Source of the DNA: Sphingobium ummariense RL-3
GTDB lineage: Bacteria; Pseudomonadota; Alphaproteobacteria; Sphingomonadales; Sphingomonadaceae
Direction: 5' to 3'
DNA length: 44,507 nucleotides
Assembly: GCF_000447205.1 (NCBI RefSeq)
Contig: NZ_AUWY01000113.1
Coordinates: 1-44,507 of the forward strand
Under the pieces are notes generated by a model. It did not search any database, was not told the DNA's origin, and was given only the letters and a program-made list of their open reading frames with translations. Positions within the stretch are counted from its first letter, which is position 1, and each line of letters begins with the position of its first letter. This document shows positions 10,343-18,028 of this stretch, piece after piece. The position numbers and the translations under genes are program-made.

Positions 10343-11740
10343 ATGGCTGACAGTTTCGTAGGTTCCGGCCCACTGGTGACCGTTTATGTCCCGTGCCGCA
10401 ATTATGGCCGGTTTTTGTGCCAGGCGGTAGAAAGCGTGCAGCGCCAGCTCTATGCCAACTGGGAAATGATCATCTTCGACGAAGCGTCCGATGATGATAC
10501 ACTTGAAATAGCAGAATCCTTGCGTCGCGCCGATCCGCGCCGCATCAGGCTGGTCCACAACGTTCAACCGCGCGGCCTGCAGTGGATCGCCAACCGTGCA
10601 CTTGAAACGGCGAACGGCAAATATCTGGTCCGCCTCGACGCTGACGACTGGCTGGATGAAAGCGCCCTGCTCGTCATGGTGGCGAAGCTGGAATCGGACG
10701 ATAAACTCGGTCTGGTCTATGGTAATTATTATTATACCGACGCTGACGGCCAAATTCTGGGTGTCGAACGCGGCTATGATATCAATGCCGAAGAACAGTC
10801 GGGTCAATTGCCGCCGCACGGCGCCTGCACCATGGTGCGCGCCCGTGCGCTTAAGGCTGTCGGCGGCTATTCGGAGGATATCAATGCCCAGGACGGGTGG
10901 GAACTTTGGTTCAAACTGCGGCGTCGGGTCAAGGCCGCCAATCTCGACACGCCTGTCTTCTACTACCGGCAACATTCAACGTCGCTGAGCCGTAACTCGC
11001 AGCGCCTGCTGGCCGCGCGGTCGAAAATCCTGTCGCGGCTGTGCGATACGCTGGAGGGAAGTTACAAGCCAAGTTGCCTGGCAGTGATCGGTGCGCGCGA
11101 ATCCTACCCCGATTTCCCCGGCGTGCCGTATCACGAGGTTGACGGGCAGAGCCTGCTGGAACGGGCCATCCTTTCTGCGACGGGCGCGACACGGGTCACT
11201 GACACGGTCGTTACGTCGGACAGCGAACGGGTGCTCACTTTTGCCGAACAGTTGGAACGTGACGGACGGGTCCCGCCCCACCGCCGGCAATTGCGCCAGA
11301 CCGTCGCTGTCGAAAGCGCCGTGCCGTTACGCGAAATCCTGTCGGAAGCTGCCGCCGGACATCGCGGGGTGTATGACAGTGCACCGGATTGTCTGGCGTT
11401 CCTCAGCATTCATGCCTTCAATCGCCGCGCCGAGCATGTCGACAAGGCGCTAAGTGTTCTGCGGCTGACCGAATGCGATTCAGTAGTTTCGGTGCATCAG
11501 GAGCGCGAGCCGGTTTTTACGCATGGCCAGCAAGGCTTGCGGCTGCTCAATCCAGGACGACTGGATGAGCTATCCTATGTCCGCGAACGCCTGTATCGGT
11601 TCAACGGCGCGATACTCGCGCTGTGGCATGAGGTGATCGGCATGGGCAGCCTGTTGGGCGAAAATATCGCCTATATCGAAATGTCGGGCAAGGATTCGAT
11701 CCAGCTGAAGGCGGATGCCGTTTCCGCCTTTTCCCTGTGA
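10343..11740 (+). CDS. Fusion: GT2 glycosyltransferase + NeuA-like cytidylyltransferase
   Basis: A 465-residue fusion. Residues 1 to about 225 form a GT-A family 2 glycosyltransferase: VTVYVPCRNYGRFL, nucleotide-binding FDEASDDDT, and DADD (Asp99, Asp101, Asp102), then AQDGWELWFKL as acceptor region. From about residue 244 a second domain resembles CMP-sialate synthetase: LAVIGAR at the start, TDTVVTSDSE (Asp293), ECDSVVSV and YRFNGAI (Asn421). The first loop, usually RGGSKG-like, reads ARESYPDFPG here, so activity is uncertain. The start ATG follows GGGGAGGA. The pairing of an activating-enzyme domain with a transferase in one chain fits handling of a CMP-activated sugar. The fusion is seen directly; the NeuA assignment rests on my motif alignment. 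Confidence 0.82.
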   Translation: MADSFVGSGPLVTVYVPCRNYGRFLCQAVESVQRQLYANWEMIIFDEASDDDTLEIAESLRRADPRRIRLVHNVQPRGLQWIANRALETANGKYLVRLDADDWLDESALLVMVAKLESDDKLGLVYGNYYYTDADGQILGVERGYDINAEEQSGQLPPHGACTMVRARALKAVGGYSEDINAQDGWELWFKLRRRVKAANLDTPVFYYRQHSTSLSRNSQRLLAARSKILSRLCDTLEGSYKPSCLAVIGARESYPDFPGVPYHEVDGQSLLERAILSATGATRVTDTVVTSDSERVLTFAEQLERDGRVPPHRRQLRQTVAVESAVPLREILSEAAAGHRGVYDSAPDCLAFLSIHAFNRRAEHVDKALSVLRLTECDSVVSVHQEREPVFTHGQQGLRLLNPGRLDELSYVRERLYRFNGAILALWHEVIGMGSLLGENIAYIEMSGKDSIQLKADAVSAFSL

Positions 11741-11744
11741 TAGC

Positions 11745-12752
11745 ATGATGACCCTAACGCAGCACGACATCCGTTTGCCCATGGTCAGGCAAGCCTCTGT
11801 CCTCCCCCCTTTTGGTCGGCTGCCGCAAGCCAGCGTCGTGAAGCGGCTTCTTCTTGCGTTATTTTCCGTAGGTGTCGGCTATGTACTTGCCAGTTTTCTG
11901 GTCGTCATCGATCAGCAGGATGCGTTTCAATATCGGCTGAACTTGCAAACCGGCGCCTATGACGCCCATCGCGACCCGTCGCTGTTCGCATGGTTGGTCC
12001 GCACCCTCGTCGAACAGTTTCCGCAGTCTGATCCGTTCATCATCATAGGCGCTTTTACCTGCGCGTCTTATCTCTACCTTGGGTTCCGGTCCAAGGCACA
12101 TTGGTACAGGATCGCCGCTTTCCTGCTTCTCCTGATCCTTCCCCTGATGGGGTTTAATTATACACAGGTGATCCGGCAGGGGGCGGCAAACGCCTTCGTC
12201 CTGCACGCCTTGTTCGCATCTTCCTTGCCGGTTGCTGGCATATTGATGCTGCTTGGCGTGATGCTGCACATGACATATGCGCCGTTTGCCGCAGTGGTGT
12301 TGCTACGTATGATCTTTTTTCGAAAGGAACGGCAGTCAGATGGGGCATCTGGCTATGCAGAAATCTGGTACGATCGGATCGTGATTGTCGTCATGATCGC
12401 CAGCTGGGCCTTGCTGACCTATTATCAAGAAGTTCTCTTTCCGGAAGATCGAATTGCTGGTTACATTACTTATGAAGCCGATATTATAAAAAGGTTTCTG
12501 GCCTCATCCGCCATGATTTTCATGGCATGGCTGCTATATCCAAAGACTCGCGGGCCGATCGGTAGCTTCATGCTGTTTGCCACTATTTCCATCGCTATCG
12601 TGCTGCCTTTTACCTTCGACTTTTTACGTATGCAGACCTATGTGATGCCATTCATCATCTTTGCGGCCTTGATGTGCCGTGATAACAACCGAGCGCTTGT
12701 CGCGCTGGGGCTGTGCACGGCCATCTCGCTGTATGTGCAGCCGAATTTCTGA
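11745..12752 (+). CDS. EpsG-like integral membrane protein, probable polysaccharide polymerase
   Basis: A roughly 335-residue membrane protein with about nine or ten hydrophobic segments. The arrangement resembles EpsG/Wzy-like polymerases: first helix LLLALFSVGVGYVLASFLVV, a large first loop with DQQDAFQYRLNLQTG, then GFNYTQVIRQGAANAFVLHAL, where the Q-x3-R-Q-G segment is typical of EpsG proteins. It is probably the inner-membrane polymerase of repeat units. The ATG at 11745, four bases after the previous stop, was preferred to the ATG at 11715, which would overlap the fusion gene. No clear ribosome site precedes either. Wzy-like proteins diverge strongly, so the call rests on topology and neighbours. 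Confidence 0.75.
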   Translation: MMTLTQHDIRLPMVRQASVLPPFGRLPQASVVKRLLLALFSVGVGYVLASFLVVIDQQDAFQYRLNLQTGAYDAHRDPSLFAWLVRTLVEQFPQSDPFIIIGAFTCASYLYLGFRSKAHWYRIAAFLLLLILPLMGFNYTQVIRQGAANAFVLHALFASSLPVAGILMLLGVMLHMTYAPFAAVVLLRMIFFRKERQSDGASGYAEIWYDRIVIVVMIASWALLTYYQEVLFPEDRIAGYITYEADIIKRFLASSAMIFMAWLLYPKTRGPIGSFMLFATISIAIVLPFTFDFLRMQTYVMPFIIFAALMCRDNNRALVALGLCTAISLYVQPNF

Positions 12753-12762
12753 TCCAGCCACC

Positions 12763-13830
12763 ATGCCAATATCCGCACATAATAATGGCACAAACCGACG
12801 CGTCTTGTGTCTGCTGCAAAAGCCCTATGACCTGATAAATGCGACCGAATATGTGGCCGCCCATTGTCCAGAGGCCGAGATTCACGCTATTGTAATCGGT
12901 ACTCATGCCAATGCAGTGGCTGTGCAGGAAATATGCCAGCAACGCCGGATTCCGCTGACCAGGGTGGCCGATCCGGACCTTTACGCCTATTGCGCGGCTT
13001 ATCTGAATACCAAGCGCCATTGGCCCCGCGCACTCATCCTGTCCATAAAAGCAGCGCTTCTCCCGCTCGCCTACTTCTACTGGTTTTTTTCTTTTGGTAG
13101 GTTGGCATTCAAAGCGCGTCAGCAGCAATATGACTTGGTCCTGCTGGATGCATGGCGCACCAAATGTCTCTATGTGGCAGCCATGCCCCGCGGAGCCTTC
13201 CTTGTTCTGATGGACGGTGGATTTTCAACCCTGCACTATGGATTATGCCCCGCCTTTGAAAGTGGCGGAGCGGTCGCTTTGATCCGCAGGGCTCTGCACA
13301 AGCAACGGCCGCTGATGCCCGCCGTGTTGCGACACCTGGCAATTCGCCGCGCGACGGATGCCACGCCCTTTTTTACCTGCTATCATGATCAGATATCGGC
13401 AGATTGCCGATATCCCGTGCTCTCCAACAGCTACGCCAACTGTCGGCTGCTGCTAGGCGAGAAGAGGGTGCGGCCGAGTGTCATGATCCTCGGGATTCCG
13501 CTGCTCAAGCATATTGACGCCTATATTCAACGCGCACTCGATGCACAGGAAGCCGCAGGCCTGCCAAGAGACGCAGCAGCCATTGAATATCGCTTTCATC
13601 CCACGGACCGCAACCGTGCGAAGCTTGATGCCGCCTATGGCAGCATGATAGAATGCGGTGTTCGAGAACGGCGACTATATTTCAGCTATCCGAAATATAG
13701 TCTCGAGGTCGATTTTCTGGAACAGGAAGAAATCCCTGCGATTATTGTCGCCTACCCTTCCTCCAGCATAAGGTGGATAGAGGAAGTATTAGGTTCGAGC
13801 GTCCAGATCGTGCCGATGGTGGAGCGCTAA
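12763..13830 (+). CDS. Sialyltransferase-like (GT52/polysialyltransferase type) protein
   Basis: A 355-residue protein with no obvious GT2 or GT4 motifs. Three short motifs match those shared by bacterial sialyltransferases (D/E-D/E-G, HP, and a Ser/Thr pair): VLMDGGFST at Asp151-Gly153, FHPTDRN with His279-Pro280, and AYPSSSIRW at Ser333-Ser335. Hydrophobic residues about 95-115 could be a membrane-associated helix. The N terminus starts VLCLLQKPYDL, typical of a first Rossmann strand. The ATG at 12763 follows the previous stop by ten bases; an in-frame ATG at 12679 would overlap the membrane protein gene. Next to a NeuB and a NeuA-like domain, transfer of a CMP-nonulosonate is the natural reading, but this is inference. 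Confidence 0.65.
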   Translation: MPISAHNNGTNRRVLCLLQKPYDLINATEYVAAHCPEAEIHAIVIGTHANAVAVQEICQQRRIPLTRVADPDLYAYCAAYLNTKRHWPRALILSIKAALLPLAYFYWFFSFGRLAFKARQQQYDLVLLDAWRTKCLYVAAMPRGAFLVLMDGGFSTLHYGLCPAFESGGAVALIRRALHKQRPLMPAVLRHLAIRRATDATPFFTCYHDQISADCRYPVLSNSYANCRLLLGEKRVRPSVMILGIPLLKHIDAYIQRALDAQEAAGLPRDAAAIEYRFHPTDRNRAKLDAAYGSMIECGVRERRLYFSYPKYSLEVDFLEQEEIPAIIVAYPSSSIRWIEEVLGSSVQIVPMVER

Positions 13831-13833
13831 TAT

Positions 13834-14967
13834 ATGCGGCTGGTCTTTGCCATCAGCAGTCTGGACATGGGAGGCGCTCAGCGGGTCGCGGTGAATTTGA
13901 TCCGGGAATGGCAGGCGCGTGGCTGGACGATCACGCTCGTGGTGACCTATTCAGGCGGGGGGTCCGCCAGCTATTATAACATTCCGGCCGGCGTGGAGGT
14001 CGTGTATCTTGCCGATCTCGTTAAATTTCGATGGGGCGGACGGATCGCGAGGCAAATATGCCGCGTGTTCGCACTGCGCCGCCTGATCAAGGCCCGACAG
14101 GCCGATCGCGTCGTAGCGTTCGTCACAGATGCCAACCTGTTCGCCATCGCTGCATCCCTGGGCCTTGGCATCAAAGTGATCGTCAGCGAACGCAACTATC
14201 CGCCTGCTGAAGGCGGTTCGCGCTTTTTTGGCAAGGCCCGACAACTGCTCTATCCCTATGCGGAGCGCGTGGTCATACAAACCCGCCGGGGATTGGAATG
14301 GGTCACGCGAGCCATACCGACAGCTCGAGGAATGGCAATCGCGAACCCTGTCGTCCTGCCGCTGCCGACAAACCGTCCCGCGCTCGACCCTGCCGTGCTG
14401 CTGGACGCGGAAACGCGGTTGATTCTCGCAGCCGGGAGACTAGTGCCTGAGAAAGGCTTCGATGTGTTGATCGACGCCTTTGCTAGCGCGTGCGACCGAC
14501 AGTCCAACTGGCAGTTGGCGATCGTCGGCGAGGGGCCGGAGCGCCCCGCCCTGGAACAGCGGATCGCAGCCGTGGACATGATCGGTCGGGTGCATTTGCT
14601 CGGCGCGGCGGGGAATATTGCGGATTGGTATCAGCGGGCACAGATATTCACTTTGACATCTTATTACGAAGGGTTTCCGAATACGCTGCTTGAGGCGATG
14701 GCGCATGGTTGCGCAGTCGTCAGTTTCGATTGCGACACCGGTCCGGCGGACATGATCGTTACGGGCGAAAACGGCCTGCTGCTGGGTCGTTCACCCGATC
14801 CGGATAAGCTGGCGCAGGCGCTGATCATGCTGATGACGGACGATCGGCAAAGGCAGGCACTTGCCGATGCCGCGCGCGGCGTTAGCCGGCGTTTCTCGAT
14901 GGACGCCATACTTGCTCAATGGGACATCGCGCTCGAAATCGCACCGGTGCAAGGGGAACATGTGTGA
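13834..14967 (+). CDS. Family 4 glycosyltransferase
   Basis: A 377-residue GT-B retaining glycosyltransferase. The N-terminal domain begins RLVFAISSLDMGGAQRVAVNLIREW with the glycine-rich acceptor loop. The C-terminal domain has ILAAGRLVPEKGFDVLIDAF, the nucleotide-sugar site EGFPNTLLEAMAHGCAVVSFDCDTGPADMI with the E-x7-E pattern, and GLL. It starts three bases after the sialyltransferase-like gene and its stop overlaps the next GTG start (GTGA at 14964-14967), so it sits in one operon. It likely adds one sugar of the repeat unit at the cytoplasmic face of the inner membrane. Donor and acceptor cannot be read from the sequence. Confidence 0.93.
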   Translation: MRLVFAISSLDMGGAQRVAVNLIREWQARGWTITLVVTYSGGGSASYYNIPAGVEVVYLADLVKFRWGGRIARQICRVFALRRLIKARQADRVVAFVTDANLFAIAASLGLGIKVIVSERNYPPAEGGSRFFGKARQLLYPYAERVVIQTRRGLEWVTRAIPTARGMAIANPVVLPLPTNRPALDPAVLLDAETRLILAAGRLVPEKGFDVLIDAFASACDRQSNWQLAIVGEGPERPALEQRIAAVDMIGRVHLLGAAGNIADWYQRAQIFTLTSYYEGFPNTLLEAMAHGCAVVSFDCDTGPADMIVTGENGLLLGRSPDPDKLAQALIMLMTDDRQRQALADAARGVSRRFSMDAILAQWDIALEIAPVQGEHV

Positions 14968-16031
14968 GGCGCCTTAAGATATTGCAAATCCTAACCAGCC
15001 TGGGTCCTGGCGGGGCGGAACGTCTGGTTCTCGAAATGATGCCTCGGTTCAACCCGGACGCCTTCGATGTCCGGCTTGCGATCCTGCTGGATGACCAACG
15101 GGCACTTGATGTCTATGGTCATCAGGGCCGGTCGGTCGATGTGTTCGATATGCGTGGCGTGGGTGCGCCTGCGTCGCTTTTGGCCCTACGACGCCATGTG
15201 CGGCAAACAGTGCCCGATGTGATCCACGCGCACATGTTTCACTCACTGGCCGCTGCCGCCATTGCCACCACCGGCATCCGCCAGCTGCCTGCCTTGTGCT
15301 TTACCAGCCATTGCAACGAACTGGCTTTCCCACCGCTGCGGTCCGCAATCGTGCGCGCGCTGCGTGGTCGTCGCGCGGCGGATATCGTGTTTGTGGAAGG
15401 TCAGCATCCGCCGCTGAACACAGACAATGTGGTGGTGATTCCCAATGGAGTGGATGTCCCGCTGGCTGAGCCGGTCCGTACCCCTTGGGAGCCAGGCGGG
15501 CCAGTGCAACTCGTCTCCATCGGGCGTCTGGCAGACCAGAAGGATCCGCTTGGTCTCATTCATATCATGGCGGCGATCGACAATCCGCACCTGAAGCTGG
15601 ATTTCTATGGAGAAGGCCCGCTGGAAACAGAGATGCGTGACCTGATTGCGCAACTTAACCTGGGTTACCGGGTACAATTGAAGGGTCTGACCCGTGACGT
15701 GCGGACGGTAATGCGTAAGGCTGACATCTTAGTCATGCCGTCAAAGTTCGAGGGTATGCCGATGGCGATGCTGGAAGCCGGTAGCGAAGCAATGCCGGTT
15801 GTCGCGACACCCGTGGGTGCCAATGCACGGATTCTGGGTGTCGACCGCGGCACGATCGCCGCCGCCGAGACATTCGGCAGTGCGTTGGTCCGCATGATCG
15901 CGGACCCAACGGCAGCGCTGGCCGCCGGACGACGGCTACGGCGCTATATCGACGATCACCACTCCATCGCTGCAACGACGCGAATGCATGAAATGGTTTA
16001 CCGCCAGATCACAAACAGCAGGGCGCCTTGA
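14964..16031 (+). CDS. Family 4 glycosyltransferase
   Basis: A 355-residue GT4 enzyme. It opens RLKILQILTSLGPGGAERLVLEMM (acceptor loop), has a HAHMFHSLA segment, the inter-domain VSIGRLADQKDPLGLIHIM and the donor site KFEGMPMAMLEAGSEAMPVVATPVGANA. The start GTG at 14964 has AAGGGGAA six bases upstream and overlaps the previous stop; a start further upstream (14919) would overlap the neighbour by about 50 bases and lacks a ribosome site. It is the last glycosyltransferase of the plus-strand operon. A 146-base gap follows before the final acyltransferase. Confidence 0.92.
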   Translation: MRRLKILQILTSLGPGGAERLVLEMMPRFNPDAFDVRLAILLDDQRALDVYGHQGRSVDVFDMRGVGAPASLLALRRHVRQTVPDVIHAHMFHSLAAAAIATTGIRQLPALCFTSHCNELAFPPLRSAIVRALRGRRAADIVFVEGQHPPLNTDNVVVIPNGVDVPLAEPVRTPWEPGGPVQLVSIGRLADQKDPLGLIHIMAAIDNPHLKLDFYGEGPLETEMRDLIAQLNLGYRVQLKGLTRDVRTVMRKADILVMPSKFEGMPMAMLEAGSEAMPVVATPVGANARILGVDRGTIAAAETFGSALVRMIADPTAALAAGRRLRRYIDDHHSIAATTRMHEMVYRQITNSRAP

Positions 16032-16177
16032 TCATGACCCATGCCCGCATGGCTAGCTGATGCTGGCGTGAGCGGAGGATATAGGCGCACCTTGGATACC
16101 CATGAACATGGGGAGGTCCTGCTTTGCCGCAAAGCCAGCCATGGTCTAGGATTGCGCGGCACCCCGAAGGATCGCAG

Positions 16178-16816
16178 ATGAAGATGTTGGCGCGCACAAT
16201 GCAATCATGGCTCCGCAGTGGCGCGCCATCAACCTTCGCCCGTTTGTTCCGGCTGCTCTATGGTGCGAGCAATGTGCGGATCGGGTCTAATTTTCGCTGT
16301 GATAGCCTGCCGCGGTGCTTGATTGATCCGGGTGCCCAACTTGATATCGGCGATAATGTTGAGTTCCGTAGCGGCGTGGAGTTGCGGGTCCATGGCAAGG
16401 CGCGCCTCGTCATCGAAGACGATGTCCGCATTGATCGTGGTGTTCGTATTCTTGCCGCGAATGAATCGGTTGTCCGTATCGGGGCCGGCGCCCGCATTGG
16501 CCTGTATTCGGTGCTGAATGGCGGTGATTGCATCGATGTCGGTGAAAAATCGCTGATTTCGGGATTTGTCTACCTACAGTCGAGCATGCATCGCTTTGCC
16601 AACAGTGGGGCTGCGATCAAGGATCAAGGCTATGATCATGGCCCAGTATCGCTTGGTCAAGGCGCTTGGCTGGCGGCTCATGTCGTCATCATGCCCGGTC
16701 GAAATGTTGGTGCCAATGCTATCGTGGGCAGCAATGCAGTTGTAACCGAGGATGTCGAACCAGGTATGATTGTTGCCGGTGTGCCGGCAAAGCCGATCAG
16801 CAGCTCGCGCGTGTGA
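16178..16816 (+). CDS. Hexapeptide-repeat acyltransferase
   Basis: A 212-residue left-handed beta-helix acyltransferase. Repeats include IDPGAQLDIGDNVEFRSGVEL, IEDDVRIDRGVRIL, IGAGARIGLYSVL and IMPGRNVGANAIVGSNAVV, ending GVPAKPI. His in QSSMHRF is the probable catalytic base. The ATG at 16178 follows GAAGGA and is chosen over the ATG-less upstream extension from 16124. This second acetyltransferase closes the plus-strand locus. The coding sequence then meets the minus-strand block head-on, with 153 noncoding bases between them. Acetylation of the finished or lipid-linked glycan is inferred. Confidence 0.87.
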   Translation: MKMLARTMQSWLRSGAPSTFARLFRLLYGASNVRIGSNFRCDSLPRCLIDPGAQLDIGDNVEFRSGVELRVHGKARLVIEDDVRIDRGVRILAANESVVRIGAGARIGLYSVLNGGDCIDVGEKSLISGFVYLQSSMHRFANSGAAIKDQGYDHGPVSLGQGAWLAAHVVIMPGRNVGANAIVGSNAVVTEDVEPGMIVAGVPAKPISSSRV

Positions 16817-16969
16817 TACCACTTCAGGTCGGTTCTGCTTCCGTAAAGCATCGGTTGTTTCGCCGAACTGCCTTCTTGTGAGCTTCAGCACGTCGACGAA
16901 GCAAATATTATGTCGGACGCGAGAAGGGCAGAGGCCGACATAGGCTTGCCCTTGCTCGACTACCCAGCA

Positions 16970-18004
16970 TTATTTCCCCGAATATTCACGAAACCAGGCG
17001 ACGAAACTGGCGATGCCGTCCCGGAAATCAGTCGCCGGACGATAGCCGGTCAACCGCTCGAGCAGCGAGGCATCGGCCCAGGTGGCGGGCACGTCGCCCG
17101 TCTGCATCGGCATGTAGTTGCGGATCGCCTTCATTCCCAGGCTCGCCTCGATCGCATCGATGAAGTCGAGCAGGCGCACCTTGTCGTTGTTGCCGATATT
17201 GACGATGCGGAACGGCGCGACGGGGCTGAGAGAGTCTCCGGCCACGATGTCGGCGCGCGATGCCGGCCGCTCGGGCGCTGCGTCGATCAGCAGGCGGATC
17301 GCACGGACAAGATCGTCGACATAGGTAAAGTCGCGATACATGTCGCCATTATTGTAGATGTCGATCGGACGGCCATCGAGCATCGCACCGACGAACTTGT
17401 AAAGCGCAAGATCGGGGCGACCCCACGGACCATAGACCGTGAAGAAGCGGAACATCGTCGTGGGAAGGGTATAAAGATGCGCATAGGCATGCGCCATCGA
17501 TTCATTGGCCTTCTTCGTTGCGGCATAGATGGTGAGCTGCGTATCGGCCTTTTCGGTCTCGATGAAGGGCATGTCTTCATTCGCGCCATAGACCGAGGAG
17601 GTCGAGGCCATCAGCAGATGCTGCACCGCGTTGCGCCGCGCCGCTTCCATGACGTTGAACGTGCCGATGACATTGCTGTCGAGATAGGCGCGCGGATTTT
17701 CGAGGCTGTAGCGCACGCCCGCCTGGGCGGCGAGGTGGACGATGACGTCGGGCTTGAAGGCGTCGATGGTGTCATCGAGCAGCGCTTGGTCTTCGAGCAT
17801 GCCCTCGGTCGCGGTGAAATTTGCATTTTCACTCAGATCCGCATGCCGAGAGCGCTTAAGATTGACGTCATAGTAGTCGGTCATTCCGTCATAACCAGCA
17901 ACGACAAATCCTTCGGCAAGCAGAAGCCTGGAAAGATGAAAACCGATAAACCCAGCTGTGCCGGTGACGAAAATGCGCTTTAGGTTAGCCGTGCTATCTG
18001 GCAT
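16970..18004 (-). CDS. UDP-glucuronate 4-epimerase-like short-chain dehydrogenase
   Basis: A 344-residue extended short-chain dehydrogenase. The NAD-binding motif is VTGTAGFIGFHLSRLL, the catalytic triad residues are in ASTSSVYG and YAATKKANE (Tyr-x3-Lys), and DRPID/GDMYRDFTYVDD and YMPMQTGDVPATWAD are typical of LpsL/Cap1J-type UDP-glucuronate 4-epimerases, which interconvert UDP-GlcA and UDP-GalA. It lies 24 bases after the CapD-like gene on the same strand. UDP-galacturonate would feed the glycan locus. Epimerases of this clade also act on N-acetylated uronates, so the UDP-HexNAcA made upstream is another candidate substrate. Confidence 0.88.
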   Translation of the reverse strand: MPDSTANLKRIFVTGTAGFIGFHLSRLLLAEGFVVAGYDGMTDYYDVNLKRSRHADLSENANFTATEGMLEDQALLDDTIDAFKPDVIVHLAAQAGVRYSLENPRAYLDSNVIGTFNVMEAARRNAVQHLLMASTSSVYGANEDMPFIETEKADTQLTIYAATKKANESMAHAYAHLYTLPTTMFRFFTVYGPWGRPDLALYKFVGAMLDGRPIDIYNNGDMYRDFTYVDDLVRAIRLLIDAAPERPASRADIVAGDSLSPVAPFRIVNIGNNDKVRLLDFIDAIEASLGMKAIRNYMPMQTGDVPATWADASLLERLTGYRPATDFRDGIASFVAWFREYSGK

Positions 18005-18028
18005 TGAGAATAGATCCGTTGTCTATGT

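Noticed and set aside
16910..17983. Long plus-strand open frame of 357 codons
   Set aside because: It lies antisense to the UDP-glucuronate epimerase, has no recognisable domain and an Ile/Asp/His/Arg-rich composition typical of reverse-frame shadows.
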